The notes under the pieces were generated by a model that saw only the letters and a program-made list of their open reading frames with translations, made no database searches and was not told the origin of the DNA. Made by a program: the position numbers and the translations under genes. DNA of 23,350 nucleotides from Pelargonium cotyledonis (lineage: Eukaryota; Streptophyta; Magnoliopsida; Geraniales; Geraniaceae): the NCBI GenBank assembly GCA_036897625.1, contig JAYMTA010000887.1, positions 1 to 23,350 of the forward strand, given 5' to 3'. The stretch's first letter is position 1. Each line of letters begins with the position of its first letter. This document shows, in pieces, positions 10,801 through 20,804 of the stretch.

Positions 10801-13678
10801 AATGGGAACCAATATGTATCCTTCATCTGCTTTGCTTGGACAACACAAGGACGAGTCGATTGTTGCTCTGCCAGTTGATGAGCTGATAGAAAAGGCTGAT
10901 GGATTTGCTGGAGTTTTCCCTGGTAATTTTCTTTAAAATTATTTCAAGATTTGCATTGTAGTATTCTTGCTGATATTGGTTTTTGTTATGAGAATTTTTT
11001 CAGAACACAAATATGAGATAGTAAAGCGCTTGCAAGCTAGGAAACATATATGTGGGATGACTGGTGATGGTGTAAATGATGCCCCTGCTCTTAAGAAGGC
11101 TGACATTGGGATAGCTGTTGCTGATGCAACTGATGCAGCTCGAAGTGCTTCTGACATTGTTCTAACTGAGCCTGGTCTCAGTGTTATCATTAGTGCTGTT
11201 TTGACCAGTCGGGCTATCTTTCAGAGGATGAAAAATTACACGGTAATTATTATTTCCTATTATAGTATAGATTCCTAAAGATCACACTTTTCCCCACTGG
11301 CAGCATTTTATTGTTACTTTTATTTTTTATTTATTTTTATTATTTATTTTTTTTAATTTGGGCTAGAAAGCCCAATTAAGTGTTACAAGATTACAAGCAA
11401 AGATAAGCCCATACCCCACCCATACCCATTGCAAATATATATACCAACAGTGCCCTTATGTTGACTCGAACTCGAGACCTACGGGAACCTAAGTGGTAAG
11501 CTTTACCACTTGGCCTATGGGGTGTTGGTGCATTTTATTGTTACTGCTGCCTTTGTTTTTCTTCTTTTCAAGCTATAGTTGTAAATACATACGATCTATT
11601 ATGTAGACTATAAGACTTATTGTCGACAGAGCTTCCAGCCTTCCATTTGATTAATTAACCTTTTATTTTCTTTTCATTTTCTGTTTGGCAGATCTACGCA
11701 GTTTCCATTACAATCCGTATTGTGGTAAGTTAACAGGTTCTTTCTTGGGTATTCGGTTGTATAAATATTATCTTATCACAATCTATGTTGTGGTAAGCTG
11801 ATTTCTAAATTTTACATATTCGATCATGTATCACCTTTGAAAGATTATATTTATATTTATGCTCCTTGGTGTTTAGTCTTCTTGACATCTTGTTTGACAT
11901 GTTGACAGCTTGGTTTCATGTTACTGGCTCTCATATGGAAGTTTGACTTTCCACCTTTTATGGTTCTGATCATTGCTATACTTAATGATGGTTCGTTGCT
12001 TCTTTTCCAGTTCATTAAATCTGTTTTTCTCAATGCAAGAACTACTTATCTGGTCAAAATTGACTGTTGCCAATTGTGTTGTATTTCCCAATTTTTGGAA
12101 TTAAAAATTGTTATTGTGTTTTTGGTTAGTTTATGTTCTTTTTCAAAACGTCACATATGCTGTATAAACATCACGCTGAACAATTTTTTTTTCTTCTGGT
12201 TCATTGATCGTTGCTAAATTAATGCTATTATGATACATTAGGTACTATCATGACGATATCAAAGGACAGGGTGAAACCATCTCCTTTGCCAGATAGCTGG
12301 AAGCTGGCAGAAATTTTTACCACTGGAGTTGTTCTTGGTAGTTACATGGCTATGATGACAGTCATATTCTTTTGGGCGGCATACAAAACAGACTTCTTTC
12401 CGGTAGGATGTGCCAACCTTAGCGGTTGGATTTGCGTTGATTGAATAATTAAAACTAGTACAATTTCTGTATCATAATTTTCATTTGCATCTATTGCTTT
12501 TGGTTCTCTTTTAGCACCACATACTTTGGAGACCGGTGTTATATAGTTTCGTAGAGACACTACTACAGTTGTGTCTGGGTAGAAGAAATTTAGAGATGCC
12601 TCTTGCCTTAATGATAGCAGTCTGTTCAAGCATCTTGTTTTGTTAAATTGTGCCTATTGCAAATAACTCTATGCATTTTGTATTTTTTTGTATGTCATTA
12701 ATTTAGTAAGAGATGCTACATCTGATTACTGAATGTGTTATTCGACTCTCTTGCCATTAATTATCAGAGGGTATTTGGTGTGCTGACCTTGGAGAAAACA
12801 GCTCACGATGACTTCCGAAAGCTTGCCTCAGCTATTTACCTGCAAGTTAGCACAGTCAGTCAAGCCCTCATATTTGTGACACGGTCTCGCAGTTGGTCTT
12901 TCGTTGAGCGCCCTGGTTTACTGCTTGTGGTTGCTTTTGCAATTGCTCAGCTGGTGAGTGAAGTACCAGTTCATATTATTTTTATTATGCTTGGTCCGGA
13001 GGAATGAATCACGAGGTTACGGAGTACTGATGTTATTTTTTTACTGTGAGCAGGTCGCCACTTTGATTGCGGTCTATGCTAACTGGAGCTTTGCTGCAAT
13101 TGAAGGCATCGGATGGGGCTGGGCTGGCGTGATTTGGCTTTACAACATTGTCTTCTACATCCCACTTGATATAATCAAGTTCATGATCCGCTATGCTTTG
13201 AGTGGAAGGGCTTGGGATCTTGTCATTGAGCAAAGGGTAATGGCACAAAGTCGTCGGTATAGTTTTATCCAATGTGGTCTTCATTGTTGCTTCTGTTTTA
13301 ACGGCTATTTTTGTTTCATAGATTGCCTTCACAAGGCAGAAGGACTTTGGAAAGGAGCAGCGAGAACTTCAGTGGGCACATGCTCAAAGAACGCTGCATG
13401 GGCTGCAGCCACCGGATACCAAAATTTTCACTGAACGAACCCATTTCACAGAACTCAATCAAATGGCTGAGGAAGCCAAACGAAGAGCCGAAATTGCAAG
13501 GTAGTTTGCGAGGTAGTTTGATATCGTTTGTTCATCCATATTGCAACTGCATTATGTAATCCTTTTGTGGCGGCTGCGCAGGTTGAGAGAACTTCATACG
13601 CTGAAGGGTCACGTAGAATCAGTGGTGAGATTGAAGGGACTCGATATAGATACCATCCAGCAAGCCTACACAGTTTGA
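7829..13678 (+). CDS. AHA11-like: Plasma-membrane H+-ATPase (P3A-type), 956 aa, 21 exons
   Basis: This electrogenic proton pump of the plasma membrane uses ATP to export H+ and energise secondary transport. Exons: 7829-7882, 8000-8119, 8232-8330, 8415-8552, 8732-8866, 8967-9146, 9245-9451, 9532-9651, 9740-9859, 9985-10107, 10195-10299, 10410-10554, 10758-10922, 11004-11242, 11692-11724, 11909-11990, 12242-12402, 12768-12953, 13054-13236, 13322-13500, 13582-13678. They sum to 2871 nt in one open frame, the family's usual length. Landmarks seen: actuator TGES (186-189), phosphorylation site D333 in DKTGT, hinge GDGVNDAP (591-598), and membrane residues N110, R659 and D688, which match AHA2 N106, R655 and D684. 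The C-terminus is QQAYTV, the 14-3-3 binding end with penultimate Thr955. The N-terminus ([22 protein letters not shown]) points to the AHA11/AHA4 group. Oddities are a GC-AG intron 6, Met523 where relatives have Lys, and a SINE in intron 14. All catalytic residues are intact. Confidence 0.97.
9147..9244 (+). other. Intron 6 of the H+-ATPase, with a GC-AG splice pair
   Basis: The conserved protein order GHFQK-VLTAIGN needs the junction CAGAAG|GCAAGG ... TTACAG|GTCTTG. The donor is therefore GC, not GT, in an otherwise strong donor context. Reading on gives an in-frame TAG 9 bases into the intron (9156-9158). No GT donor nearby would keep the conserved frame. Confidence 0.88.
11303..11545 (-). 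mobile_element. tRNA-derived SINE in H+-ATPase intron 14, with 16-bp TSD
   Basis: The element body is 11319-11529 and lies antisense to the host gene. On the minus strand its head carries an A-box-like phrase (ggccaagtggtaaagc, about 11501-11516) and a B-box-like phrase (gagttcgagtc, about 11463-11473). It ends in an A-rich tail that reads as T-rich DNA at about 11319-11355. A perfect 16-bp target-site duplication, gcattttattgttact, flanks it at 11303-11318 and 11530-11545. An inverted repeat, ttgggct/agcccaa, lies near the tail. The perfect TSD suggests a fairly recent insertion. Splice sites of the intron are untouched. Confidence 0.88.
13499..13520 (+). repeat. Duplicated splice-donor phrase at the last H+-ATPase intron
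   Basis: The phrase aggtagtttg occurs at 13499-13508 and again at 13511-13520. The first contains the donor used in the gene model (intron starts at 13501). The second is an equally good donor 12 nt downstream. Both use of the second donor and retention of the intron place TAG directly after Arg925. Confidence 0.8.
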
Positions 13679-13703
13679 GGAAGATTATCGGAACATGGGC
13701 GGG

Positions 13704-13706
<3 letters not shown>

Positions 13707-13738
<32 letters not shown>
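13707..13738. repeat. (GA)16 microsatellite in the H+-ATPase 3' UTR
   Basis: This is an uninterrupted GA dinucleotide run of 32 bp starting 29 bp after the H+-ATPase stop codon. It is likely transcribed in the 3' UTR and likely to vary in length between individuals. Confidence 0.95.
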
Positions 13739-13741
<3 letters not shown>

Positions 13742-14732
13742 CAAAGAGTGATATTCTGTTATATGTTACTAAGGAAGCTATCTATTTTTAGTTATTAGGG
13801 AGGGCCTGCCCATTTTTTTTGCCACTTTGCTATGTATTCTCACTTCACATTAGCTCTGGCCTGGCCATAGGAGAACTGAACTTGGTGCCAACTTTTGTTT
13901 AACTGTTCATAATATATAGTGATGTTGCTTGTATTTACTATTTAAGACTTGTTTGTTTGAGCTGCATTGAAAAATTTCGGATGTTTGGCAAATGGTTGGA
14001 AAATCATAGCTTCCAGCAAAAATCATGTAGTGTAACTGAAAGCTGGATTTTCCCGCAGAAACTAAACTAATGTAAGTAATAATGTACAATAAAGTAAGCA
14101 AATCGTAGTCAATAAGAAATTAAAAAATTGTAGCACAAGTTTAGTGATTTTGTAAATTATAACTGTGAATAAGCCTCGAATGAGATTAGTGTAGGTGTGG
14201 TAAAAAAATTTAAAGGTGTCAAACCGCTAATAGTGCGGGCCCTCTAAAGAAACCCATGATTAATACCTATAAAAAACTATAATTGAATAGCATAAATAGA
14301 TATTATAAAACATAATCAGTCACATTTCAAACATATCGGTGGATGTTATGGTTCTTGAATATGTCATATTAGTTGTCTGGAGAGTAACAATCCAGGCTTC
14401 TTGGTATATATGGCAAGTTAGCAATACTTTTTTTTACTTTTTAATTATTAAATTTGTTAAAAATACTTGTGCATCGGATGAGTGTATAAACTAGTAGAAA
14501 CAAAACTATAAAATTTGGGCGGTTGTGATATATTGAGTATTTATGTGATAAAAGAGGAAAAAGTAATGCTAGCTAGTGGTAATCATTTGAAGTTGCTAGA
14601 AACTCAAAGCTTTGAAAGCCATTGTGAAGTAACTTGATATTGGTTCATCAAAATTTGAATGTAAATTTAGCTACCTTACAAGATGAAAATTAGGCACTTA
14701 AATGCATTATGATGGATGGTACATAATACATA
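13739..14732. other. 3' UTR and intergenic DNA after the H+-ATPase gene
   Basis: The 3' UTR extends an unknown distance past 13678. The clearest canonical poly(A) signal is AATAAA at 14088-14093, about 410 nt after the stop, although plant genes often use weaker variants. Beyond it the DNA is AT-rich and I saw no gene. Confidence 0.5.
14088..14093 (+). terminator. Candidate poly(A) signal, H+-ATPase gene
   Basis: A canonical AATAAA in an AT-rich setting on the coding strand of the H+-ATPase gene. It is a candidate only. Near-upstream elements in plants are degenerate and an earlier site (near 13910) is possible. Confidence 0.35.
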
Positions 14733-14894
14733 TTGGGTTAAGTGGTTAATGCTACTTTAAATTTCTTATAAGGTCTTAGGTTCGAGTCTTTATGTCGACG
14801 ATGATATAGGGTGGGTTTTGACGGGTGACGCTCCTTGTGAGAGTGACAAATATTGTTACTTCGAGTATGATGTCCCGTTGCTTATCAAAAAAAC
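14733..14894 (+). mobile_element. tRNA-derived SINE
   Basis: The head has an A-box-like phrase (ttgggttaagtggttaatgc, 14733-14752) and a B-box-like phrase (aggttcgagtc, 14778-14788) at tRNA-like spacing. A body of about 100 bp follows, ending in a short A run (14887-14893). This is the standard layout of a plant SINE. I could not find a convincing target-site duplication, so the ends are approximate. Its body differs from the SINE in the H+-ATPase intron, so the two belong to different families. Confidence 0.65.
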
Positions 14895-15281
14895 AATTTA
14901 TTCGAAAACGGTGATAATTAAATTTTATGAGAGAGAATCTTTGCATGTAACTATGAAAGTCATAATTAGATTCCAAAGTTGAATGTTGACATACTTTATA
15001 GGTACAATGACAAGCTCTGTTTCTGAGCCACTCCATACTTGGAATCTATCGTTCTCATAAACCATTTATTACTTTAAGTATGAGTTTCTTGAAATTGAAG
15101 AGATTCCATTTTGAATCAATTAAGATTAATGAATGTTGGGAACAAGCTTATCAACACAAGACTGAGTAACGCCAGCCCTTTCATGACAAATGGATGCAAT
15201 GCATAGTTACACAAAATGACATGTTCCTAGAGAAAGAGACCAAAGTCATTTTTTCAAAACAAAACATTATTTAGGATTCGA

Positions 15282-15360
15282 AACCAAAAATATAATCAAA
15301 ATTCAAACTAAAAACATAAAAACCAACAACATAATCAAAATCCAAATTAAAGACATGAAC
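15282..15360. repeat. Two-copy 39-bp tandem repeat
   Basis: Two adjacent diverged units (15282-15320 and 15321-15360) share the core ataatcaaaa. They lie in the 3' UTR of the older LINE remnant. Confidence 0.75.
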
Positions 15361-15416
15361 AACAATTAAACTAAGAGAAGAAATAAATGTTGGGGTCGAC
15401 ACACCCAACCAATTAA

Positions 15417-17027
15417 TTTTTTTTTTTATCAACAAAAGTATTTTTATTAAGTTTCCAAAAGAGAAACAACAGTACATACATCACAGAAACAGAGAAAACA
15501 AGTAACAAACAGCAATGAGAACAAAAACAACCCTAAAAGATGGAGCACTAAACTCCAGAGGCAAGAGCAAGGGCTGGATTTGATGTCCAACTAGCCAAAG
15601 ACCAGAAGGAAGACGACTGGGTCTTGAGAGAGGACGAAGTGACATGGAAAGACATTGCTACAATTCTTGAAAAAACGGTGTCAGAATCTTCAGAAACTCC
15701 ATCAAAGACCAGCTTGTTTCGGGCCAACCAAAGATGCCACAATGTAATGTGACCAACAGCTTCCCAAGGTTTGGGCATCGATGATGGATATAGACCACTC
15801 CACTAAGTTGACAGAAACAGAATTGAAGTTGGGAAAGCCGAATGAACGTGCCACCAGTTGAGAACCTTGGACCAGATCGGTCTGGACCATTGGCAGTTCA
15901 GGAGGATGTGGTGACTATCTTCGAATGCCGCCGAGTACCTCCGACATAAATAGTCCGCGATTGATATGCGAAAGCCACGATCCTCCAAAAAGCACTAAGT
16001 TGGGAGTCTATCCAGAGCAGCCAACCACAATTGGATCTTAGGGGGAGATGGATTTCTAGACTGGTTTACACCAGTTAAGGGCAGAGTTTAGCGGTGGCAC
16101 AATGCTGAGGAGGGAAGCTGTTTTCTCAACGGAGAAGATGCCCTTTGAACTAACGGTCCAGATGATGCGATCTTGGACTAATGGTTTGGGCCTTAGAAGC
16201 CCAATGATGCGAAGGAGTGTAGCGTGGTCTTAGGCCTCCTATTCCAGCATCCCACGATGGTAAACAATGAACCATGAAGAATTGAAAAAAGCATCAACAG
16301 TTTTGTTTTGCAGAATGAACAGAGAGAATAACCTAGGGTACGAGAGACTGAGGACTCCGTCACCAATCCATGGAACATGCCAGAATTGGATTTTCTCGCC
16401 GGAACCCAGAATCCACGAAAGCCCTTGGTGCCAAAAAATTCAGCGAAAACCGGCGAAACAATCAGTGATGTCTTTGAGTGGGGTTGAGATGCATGGATGA
16501 GATACTGAATCCATATTCCATTCACTCGAGACCCACCTATATTTTGAGCAGATGACAATCTTCCACGAAGAGCCATTAGATGTGGCAAACCCCCACCACC
16601 ATTTAGCAAGGAAGGCATTGTTCATGATTTTCAAATTTTTAAAGCCCAGGCCACCTAGAAATATTGGCGTACAAACTTGGCTCCACTTCACCTTGCAAAG
16701 TGGTCGATTACCGAGTGAGGCGCCCCATAGGAACCGACGTTGCAATTTTTTCATCTCGCAAATTACACAAACCGTGGCTTTGAAGAGAGACATGAAGAAA
16801 AACGGAAGGCTTGTAAGAGCAGCCTTAAGAAGAAGCCAAGCGATGTGTGTTTGTCTTCCACAAGAAGAGCCGGTTTTGGAACTTAATGATAACTGGTGAC
16901 CATGTGGACCGGCGCCTCGGGTTGCTGCCTTGGAGAAATCCAAGGTATTGGATGGGCACAAACCCTTTTTACAACCAAAGGCAGTGGCTAGATTAGAGAG
17001 CGTACCTGGTATTGACCCGAAGTAAAG
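15417..17027 (-). pseudogene. Younger 5'-truncated L1-type LINE (RT C-terminus and zinc-binding domain)
   Basis: On the minus strand, broken frames read in LINE order. First comes the end of the reverse transcriptase and its connection region (about 16440-17027), with phrases such as LKAALTSLPFFFMSLFK and LQRRFLWG. Then comes the AFLAKWWW region. The zinc-binding zf-RVT domain follows, with EDSHHILLNCQWSRPIW near 15900. The end is LWHLWLARNKLVFDG near 15720. Several frameshifts and stops break the frame, so it is non-functional. The 3' UTR closes with an A tail (T run at 15417-15427). Flanking 13-mers at 15404-15416 and 17028-17040 match at 10 of 13 positions and are probably a decayed target-site duplication. 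Confidence 0.85.
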
Positions 17028-17166
17028 CACAATCAACTAAAACTGACACCGACACCCTAGCTATCGCAAGATACACTCGGTTTGCAGACTTTTTAGCATG
17101 ACTGACCGAAACAAATCTAGAATTATCAGCAAGAAGCGACAATCATCAATGATCAAACCAAAGTCA

Positions 17167-18000
17167 CTGGCCACAACCTCCCCTCTAGTTTGGATTGCCT
17201 GAATTACCACTAACAAAACCTTCAACTTTGTTCCCGAATCCTCCTCTTCAGCCTAAGAACACGATCAACTGATGACGATTGCACTTGAAATTTAAGCTTA
17301 AGGCGACCATGAATGCTCTCCCTCATTGCAATTGTCTTCTGTTGTTCTGCACATGTACCAATAAAAACCTACCATGAATCAACACCGCTACCACTATGCA
17401 AATCTTAACAACCCTTAACTTGCTATCAAAACAAGACTCACTATCTTAACGAGAAAGACTCCAATTTGCTATATGAAAACTCAGTACACTGCCGCAACTT
17501 TGAGAATCAAGAGCAGCGTAGCCAAATAAAAAACTCTAGTAAGAGTAATGGATCTTCATTATCTCATATATACTTTCTCTCTCTAAAACGCTTTGAGTTT
17601 CATGTATTCCGACCAAGATCTCATTTTCACACCTGAGGCGGCGTTCTAGAAACACCTAAGGTACACCGTTCTTTGGTGTGCTTTCCATCGCAGATCAAAG
17701 ATAGACAAACATCACCTATAAACCTTGACACGGAACAAGAACATTGAATACTTGGAGATTTAAAAGTTAGAGAATTTCACACTTAAGACAATAAACTGCC
17801 GTTAATATCCCACTGTTAAATGTTAATCATATATCTTAAATGATGAGTAGATCAGGTTAAACATGATCATTTCTCAACTAGTTAAGAGCTCATGGATTTT
17901 TTTATCTCATTTTGTGTACTACTACATTACCTTTGTGTTGTGAGCTAACATATTTAGCATTCCACATAAAAAGTGCAATAAAAATACAGTGAGCAACAGA
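17167..18000. other. Intergenic DNA downstream of the NPF gene
   Basis: No gene was recognised. The stretch separates the LINE remnants from the 3' end of the NPF transporter gene. Only short chance frames are present. Confidence 0.5.
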
Positions 18001-18006
18001 AAAGAC

Positions 18007-18012
18007 TTTATT
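18007..18012 (-). terminator. Candidate poly(A) signal, NPF gene
   Basis: TTTATT on the plus strand reads AATAAA on the coding strand. It lies about 100 nt after the NPF stop codon, a normal distance for a plant 3' UTR. Confidence 0.5.
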
Positions 18013-18113
18013 CAAAGAACTCCCTCAAGCTTGACATATCAAACAGTCATCTATACATAATTAACAAACTAAGTAGCTAAATATAAATCTCGATCTAGAT
18101 AGGCTATTGATCA

Positions 18114-20514
18114 TCAAGCTATCATTTTTTCAGATTTCTTTGCTTCCATGCCAATTTCAATGGCACTGATGACACCACCACTCCCTTTGTACTTGTACCA
18201 CTTGGCACAAACCAAGAAATAGCACAAATTCACTACTCCCATTGCAGCAATCAAGTAGTAGTAGCAATCCAATCTCCCCTTATTCAGGTCCTCCGGCAGC
18301 CAATTTCTACCATCCGTTCCCATTGTCGTCCTGTGCACTATCGATATCAAAAAGCTACTCAAATAACTCGCTGCCGCCATTGCGCAATAGAATAGCGACC
18401 CTGCAATGCTTCTCATGTTTTCGGGGAATTGCTTGTAGTATAACTCGACATGACCTATTGATGCAAAGGTCTCGGAGAGTCCGGCCAGAGCGAGCTGAGG
18501 AATCAACCACAGGCCCGACATGGATGAAATGGCGCCTTTTCTTGGCACGTTTCCTAGCGTTGGCCTCGTGAGAGCTATGCTCCTGCGGCGCTCTTCCACG
18601 AGGCCCGAGACCAGCATTGCGGCTATAGAGAACACAATGCCAATTCCTATCCTTTGGAGGAGGGTGATGCCTTCTTCCTTTCTTGTGATCCTCTGGAGGA
18701 ACGGGACCAGGACTCGGTCATAGATTGGGATGAAAGCACTGAAGCTGAGCATCAAGAAGACGTAATAGGACGCGGCCGGGATCAAGAATCCGCTGTAGTT
18801 TCCGATGCGCCGGTCGGATTGGAGGGCTTGGAAGACAACATAGGTGTGTTGGTGGACTATGGCAACGTAGTAGATTATGGCGGATGTCCATATGGGCATC
18901 ACTCTTATTAGGCATTTCACTTCCTCTACTTGCTGCATACTGCAAAGTTTCCATGGATCCGCCGCTGATCCGTCCCGGTTCACTTTGTCCTCCGGTGTCT
19001 TGATCGCTGCTTTGTCGACAAACCTGATTCCGAAAATGAATGCGCTTAGTTTGAATGAACGGATAGTCACAAAGAAAAATCAGGTAAAACAAAACCAATA
19101 CTTCATCTGTCTTAAAATAAGTGTTTTTGAGTACCTGAATTGATCCGTATAAGGAAGCTTGGAGTTGATGGACTTGGGGTGTACATAGTTGAAGAGGGAG
19201 AGCCATGGCTGCTCCGGTTGCTTCAACCGCCTTTTCTTAATGGCGGCGGCTATGACTTGAACCACACTGGTCAGTGGACTGCCCATGGCTTGTACTTTGA
19301 CATACATTTTGGAACCCATGAAGAAGAGAGCACAAGATATGAGCATGAGAATTGCTGGAATCCCCAAACCCAAAGCCCAGCTCACATTGGATTGCACATA
19401 CACAATGAGTGTCAAGGACACCATTTGGGCAAAAGTGAAGGTAAAAAAGTACCAATTAAAGAAACTATTGACCCCTCTCTTGCCAGATTCAGTGTTGGGG
19501 TTAAACTGATCAGCTCCAAACGCCAAGTTACACGGGCGAATCCCGGCAGCTCCCACGATGAGCAGCACGAATCCCGTCAACAAAAATGCCATCTGCCCGG
19601 CAGTCGGGCCTGTGCAAGTGCTACTATCTTTGCCACATCTTGGAGGATGCAACTTTGTTATGGCCGCGGTTAATTGTATCACAAGCAATCCCTTCACAAG
19701 GTAAGGTAACATACAAAACATGCATGTGTAATGAGGCTTGAGACTTGAGACTTCACAATGTAAGGTAACAAACAAAACATGCATGAGACTTGAGAGTGTA
19801 TTTTTATAAGCAATACCAACGACACCCGAAAGAAAGTGCATCTTTTTACGGGCAATACTAATAACACCCAAAAGAAAGTGTACTTTTTATAAGAAATACT
19901 AGCAACACCTGAAAGAAATTGCATTTTTGACATACAATATCAACAACACCTGAAAGAAAGTGTATTTTTTTTTATAAACAATACCAACAACACCTGAATG
20001 AAAGAAGACTCGAATATAAGAACTCAAGAGATCAAGCGCGTTAGACCGCTTGCCCTCGAGAGTGTGAGAGTGTGTTAGTGTTAATAAGTGAGATGTAGAA
20101 TTAGGTAAGGAAGTACCAAAAAAGATGTGACTGTGCAGAATCCCAAGGTCTTGTAGCGACCAAAGTAAGTGTCACAAAGGTAAGCTCCAACAAGAGTGGC
20201 CAAATTGGTTGTGCCATTGAAGACATTAATGATGGTTGTAGCTGTAATGCTCTTCATGTTGAAGACTGTGGTTAGATAGATCAAAAGATTGGCCAAAGTC
20301 CCAATAGCTCCCAGCTTCTCAAAGGTTTCATTCCCTGAAAAATTTACCCAAACTCAAATGGGTCTCTCAAAAATCTTGAAAACATGCAAAGAAGACAAAG
20401 AAAGATTTGATTGCACAAAGTACCTATGATGAAGGGCATGACCTTCCATCCTCTGTAGTTAACCTTTGGCTCATCATCTTCTTGCTCCTCCATCTCCACT
20501 GGTTTCTTCAACAT
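18114..20514 (-). CDS. NPF2.11-like: NPF (NRT1/PTR) family proton-coupled transporter, NPF2.10/2.11-type, 591 aa
   Basis: This is a membrane carrier of the major facilitator superfamily. Relatives move nitrate, glucosinolates or other small solutes with protons. Exons on the minus strand: 20514-20424, 20334-20117, 19691-19135 and 19023-18114, 1776 nt in one frame. The start ATG is the first Met after an in-frame TGA upstream. Visible features are [14 protein letters not shown] near residues 26-39 (containing the ExxEK proton-coupling motif), [26 protein letters not shown]-like text (here [19 protein letters not shown]), [34 protein letters not shown], and [11 protein letters not shown] near the C-terminus. 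Twelve hydrophobic segments are expected with a central loop around the [12 protein letters not shown] region. Length, four-exon layout and motifs fit the NPF2 subfamily, closest by eye to NPF2.10/2.11 rather than NPF2.13. The substrate cannot be read from sequence. No disabling change was seen. Confidence 0.95.
19692..19785. repeat. Duplicated acceptor region at the NPF intron 2/exon 3 border
   Basis: A 35-bp block is repeated 59 bp apart (19692-19726 and 19751-19785) with two mismatches. On the coding strand its end, cttgtgaag in one copy and attgtgaag in the other, is the splice acceptor used for exon 3. The second copy is a decoy acceptor at 19751-19752. Its use would add 59 nt and bring an in-frame TGA. 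Confidence 0.8.
19796..20004. repeat. Minisatellite in NPF intron 2, five units of about 41 bp
   Basis: Five diverged units start near 19796, 19836, 19878, 19919 and 19960 (spacing 40-45 bp). Each has a T-rich start, a central 'caata(c/t)(c/t)aa' phrase and the ending acacc(c/t)gaaagaaa. It fills about half of the 425-bp intron. Confidence 0.9.
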
Positions 20515-20560
20515 TTCTTGCTCTTTGTTCTCAATTCTCAGTTTTGGTCACTGACTCTTG

Positions 20561-20592
20561 CTTCTTCTTCTTCTTCTTCTTCTTCTTCTTCT
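20561..20592. repeat. (CTT)n microsatellite in the NPF 5' leader
   Basis: A run of about ten CTT/TTC triplets reads as (GAA)n on the coding strand, beginning about 47 nt upstream of the NPF start codon. It is probably transcribed as part of the leader. Confidence 0.9.
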
Positions 20593-20804
20593 CTTTTTAG
20601 GTGTGAAAGCTGAATTGTAGTAGTATTTGAGAAGAAGACTATGGGAAATTGGGAATGGCAAGTCTCACCTGCCTTTGCCCAATTTTCTTGAATCTCTTGC
20701 ACCTGATTGGAACTTAGAGTCTGTGACTTAAGAGTCTCTGTATTCTCACAATCACACAACTATTTTTGGCTGGATGGATATTTTGAAGTATTTCTTGATT
20801 CACT

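Larger units (their letters stand above)
15239..17166 (-). mobile_element. Older LINE 3' remnant, split by a younger LINE
   Basis: The body is 15249-15416 plus 17028-17156. The phrase accaaagtca flanks it at 15239-15248 and 17157-17166 as a 10-bp target-site duplication. On the minus strand the right part encodes the end of an RNase H-like domain: a SVSHAKKSANRV motif near 17070-17110, with a frameshift just before it. The left part continues as a short C-terminal tail and a 3' UTR that ends in an A tail (T run at 15249-15254), directly next to the TSD. The younger LINE interrupts it. This is a dead, 5'-truncated copy. Confidence 0.6.

Noticed and set aside
13945-14070. Possible MITE with ends near 'cttgtttgtttgagctgc' and 'gcagaaactaaacta'
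   Set aside because: The inverted ends match too poorly and no target duplication could be seen.
14733-14790. A/B-box sequences that could be read as a tRNA gene
   Set aside because: There is no cloverleaf acceptor stem and a long A-tailed body follows, so a SINE fits better.
17167-17240. Possible extension of the older LINE RNase H-like frame beyond 17166
   Set aside because: The 10-bp target duplication ends at 17166 and the resemblance beyond it is weak, so I end the element there.
19140-19673. A 177-codon plus-strand frame
   Set aside because: It is the antisense of NPF exon 3, which has clear conserved transporter motifs on the other strand.
19796-20004. CRISPR-like regularly spaced repeats
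   Set aside because: The units are contiguous and diverged, with no unique spacers, and lie in a plant intron. This is a minisatellite.
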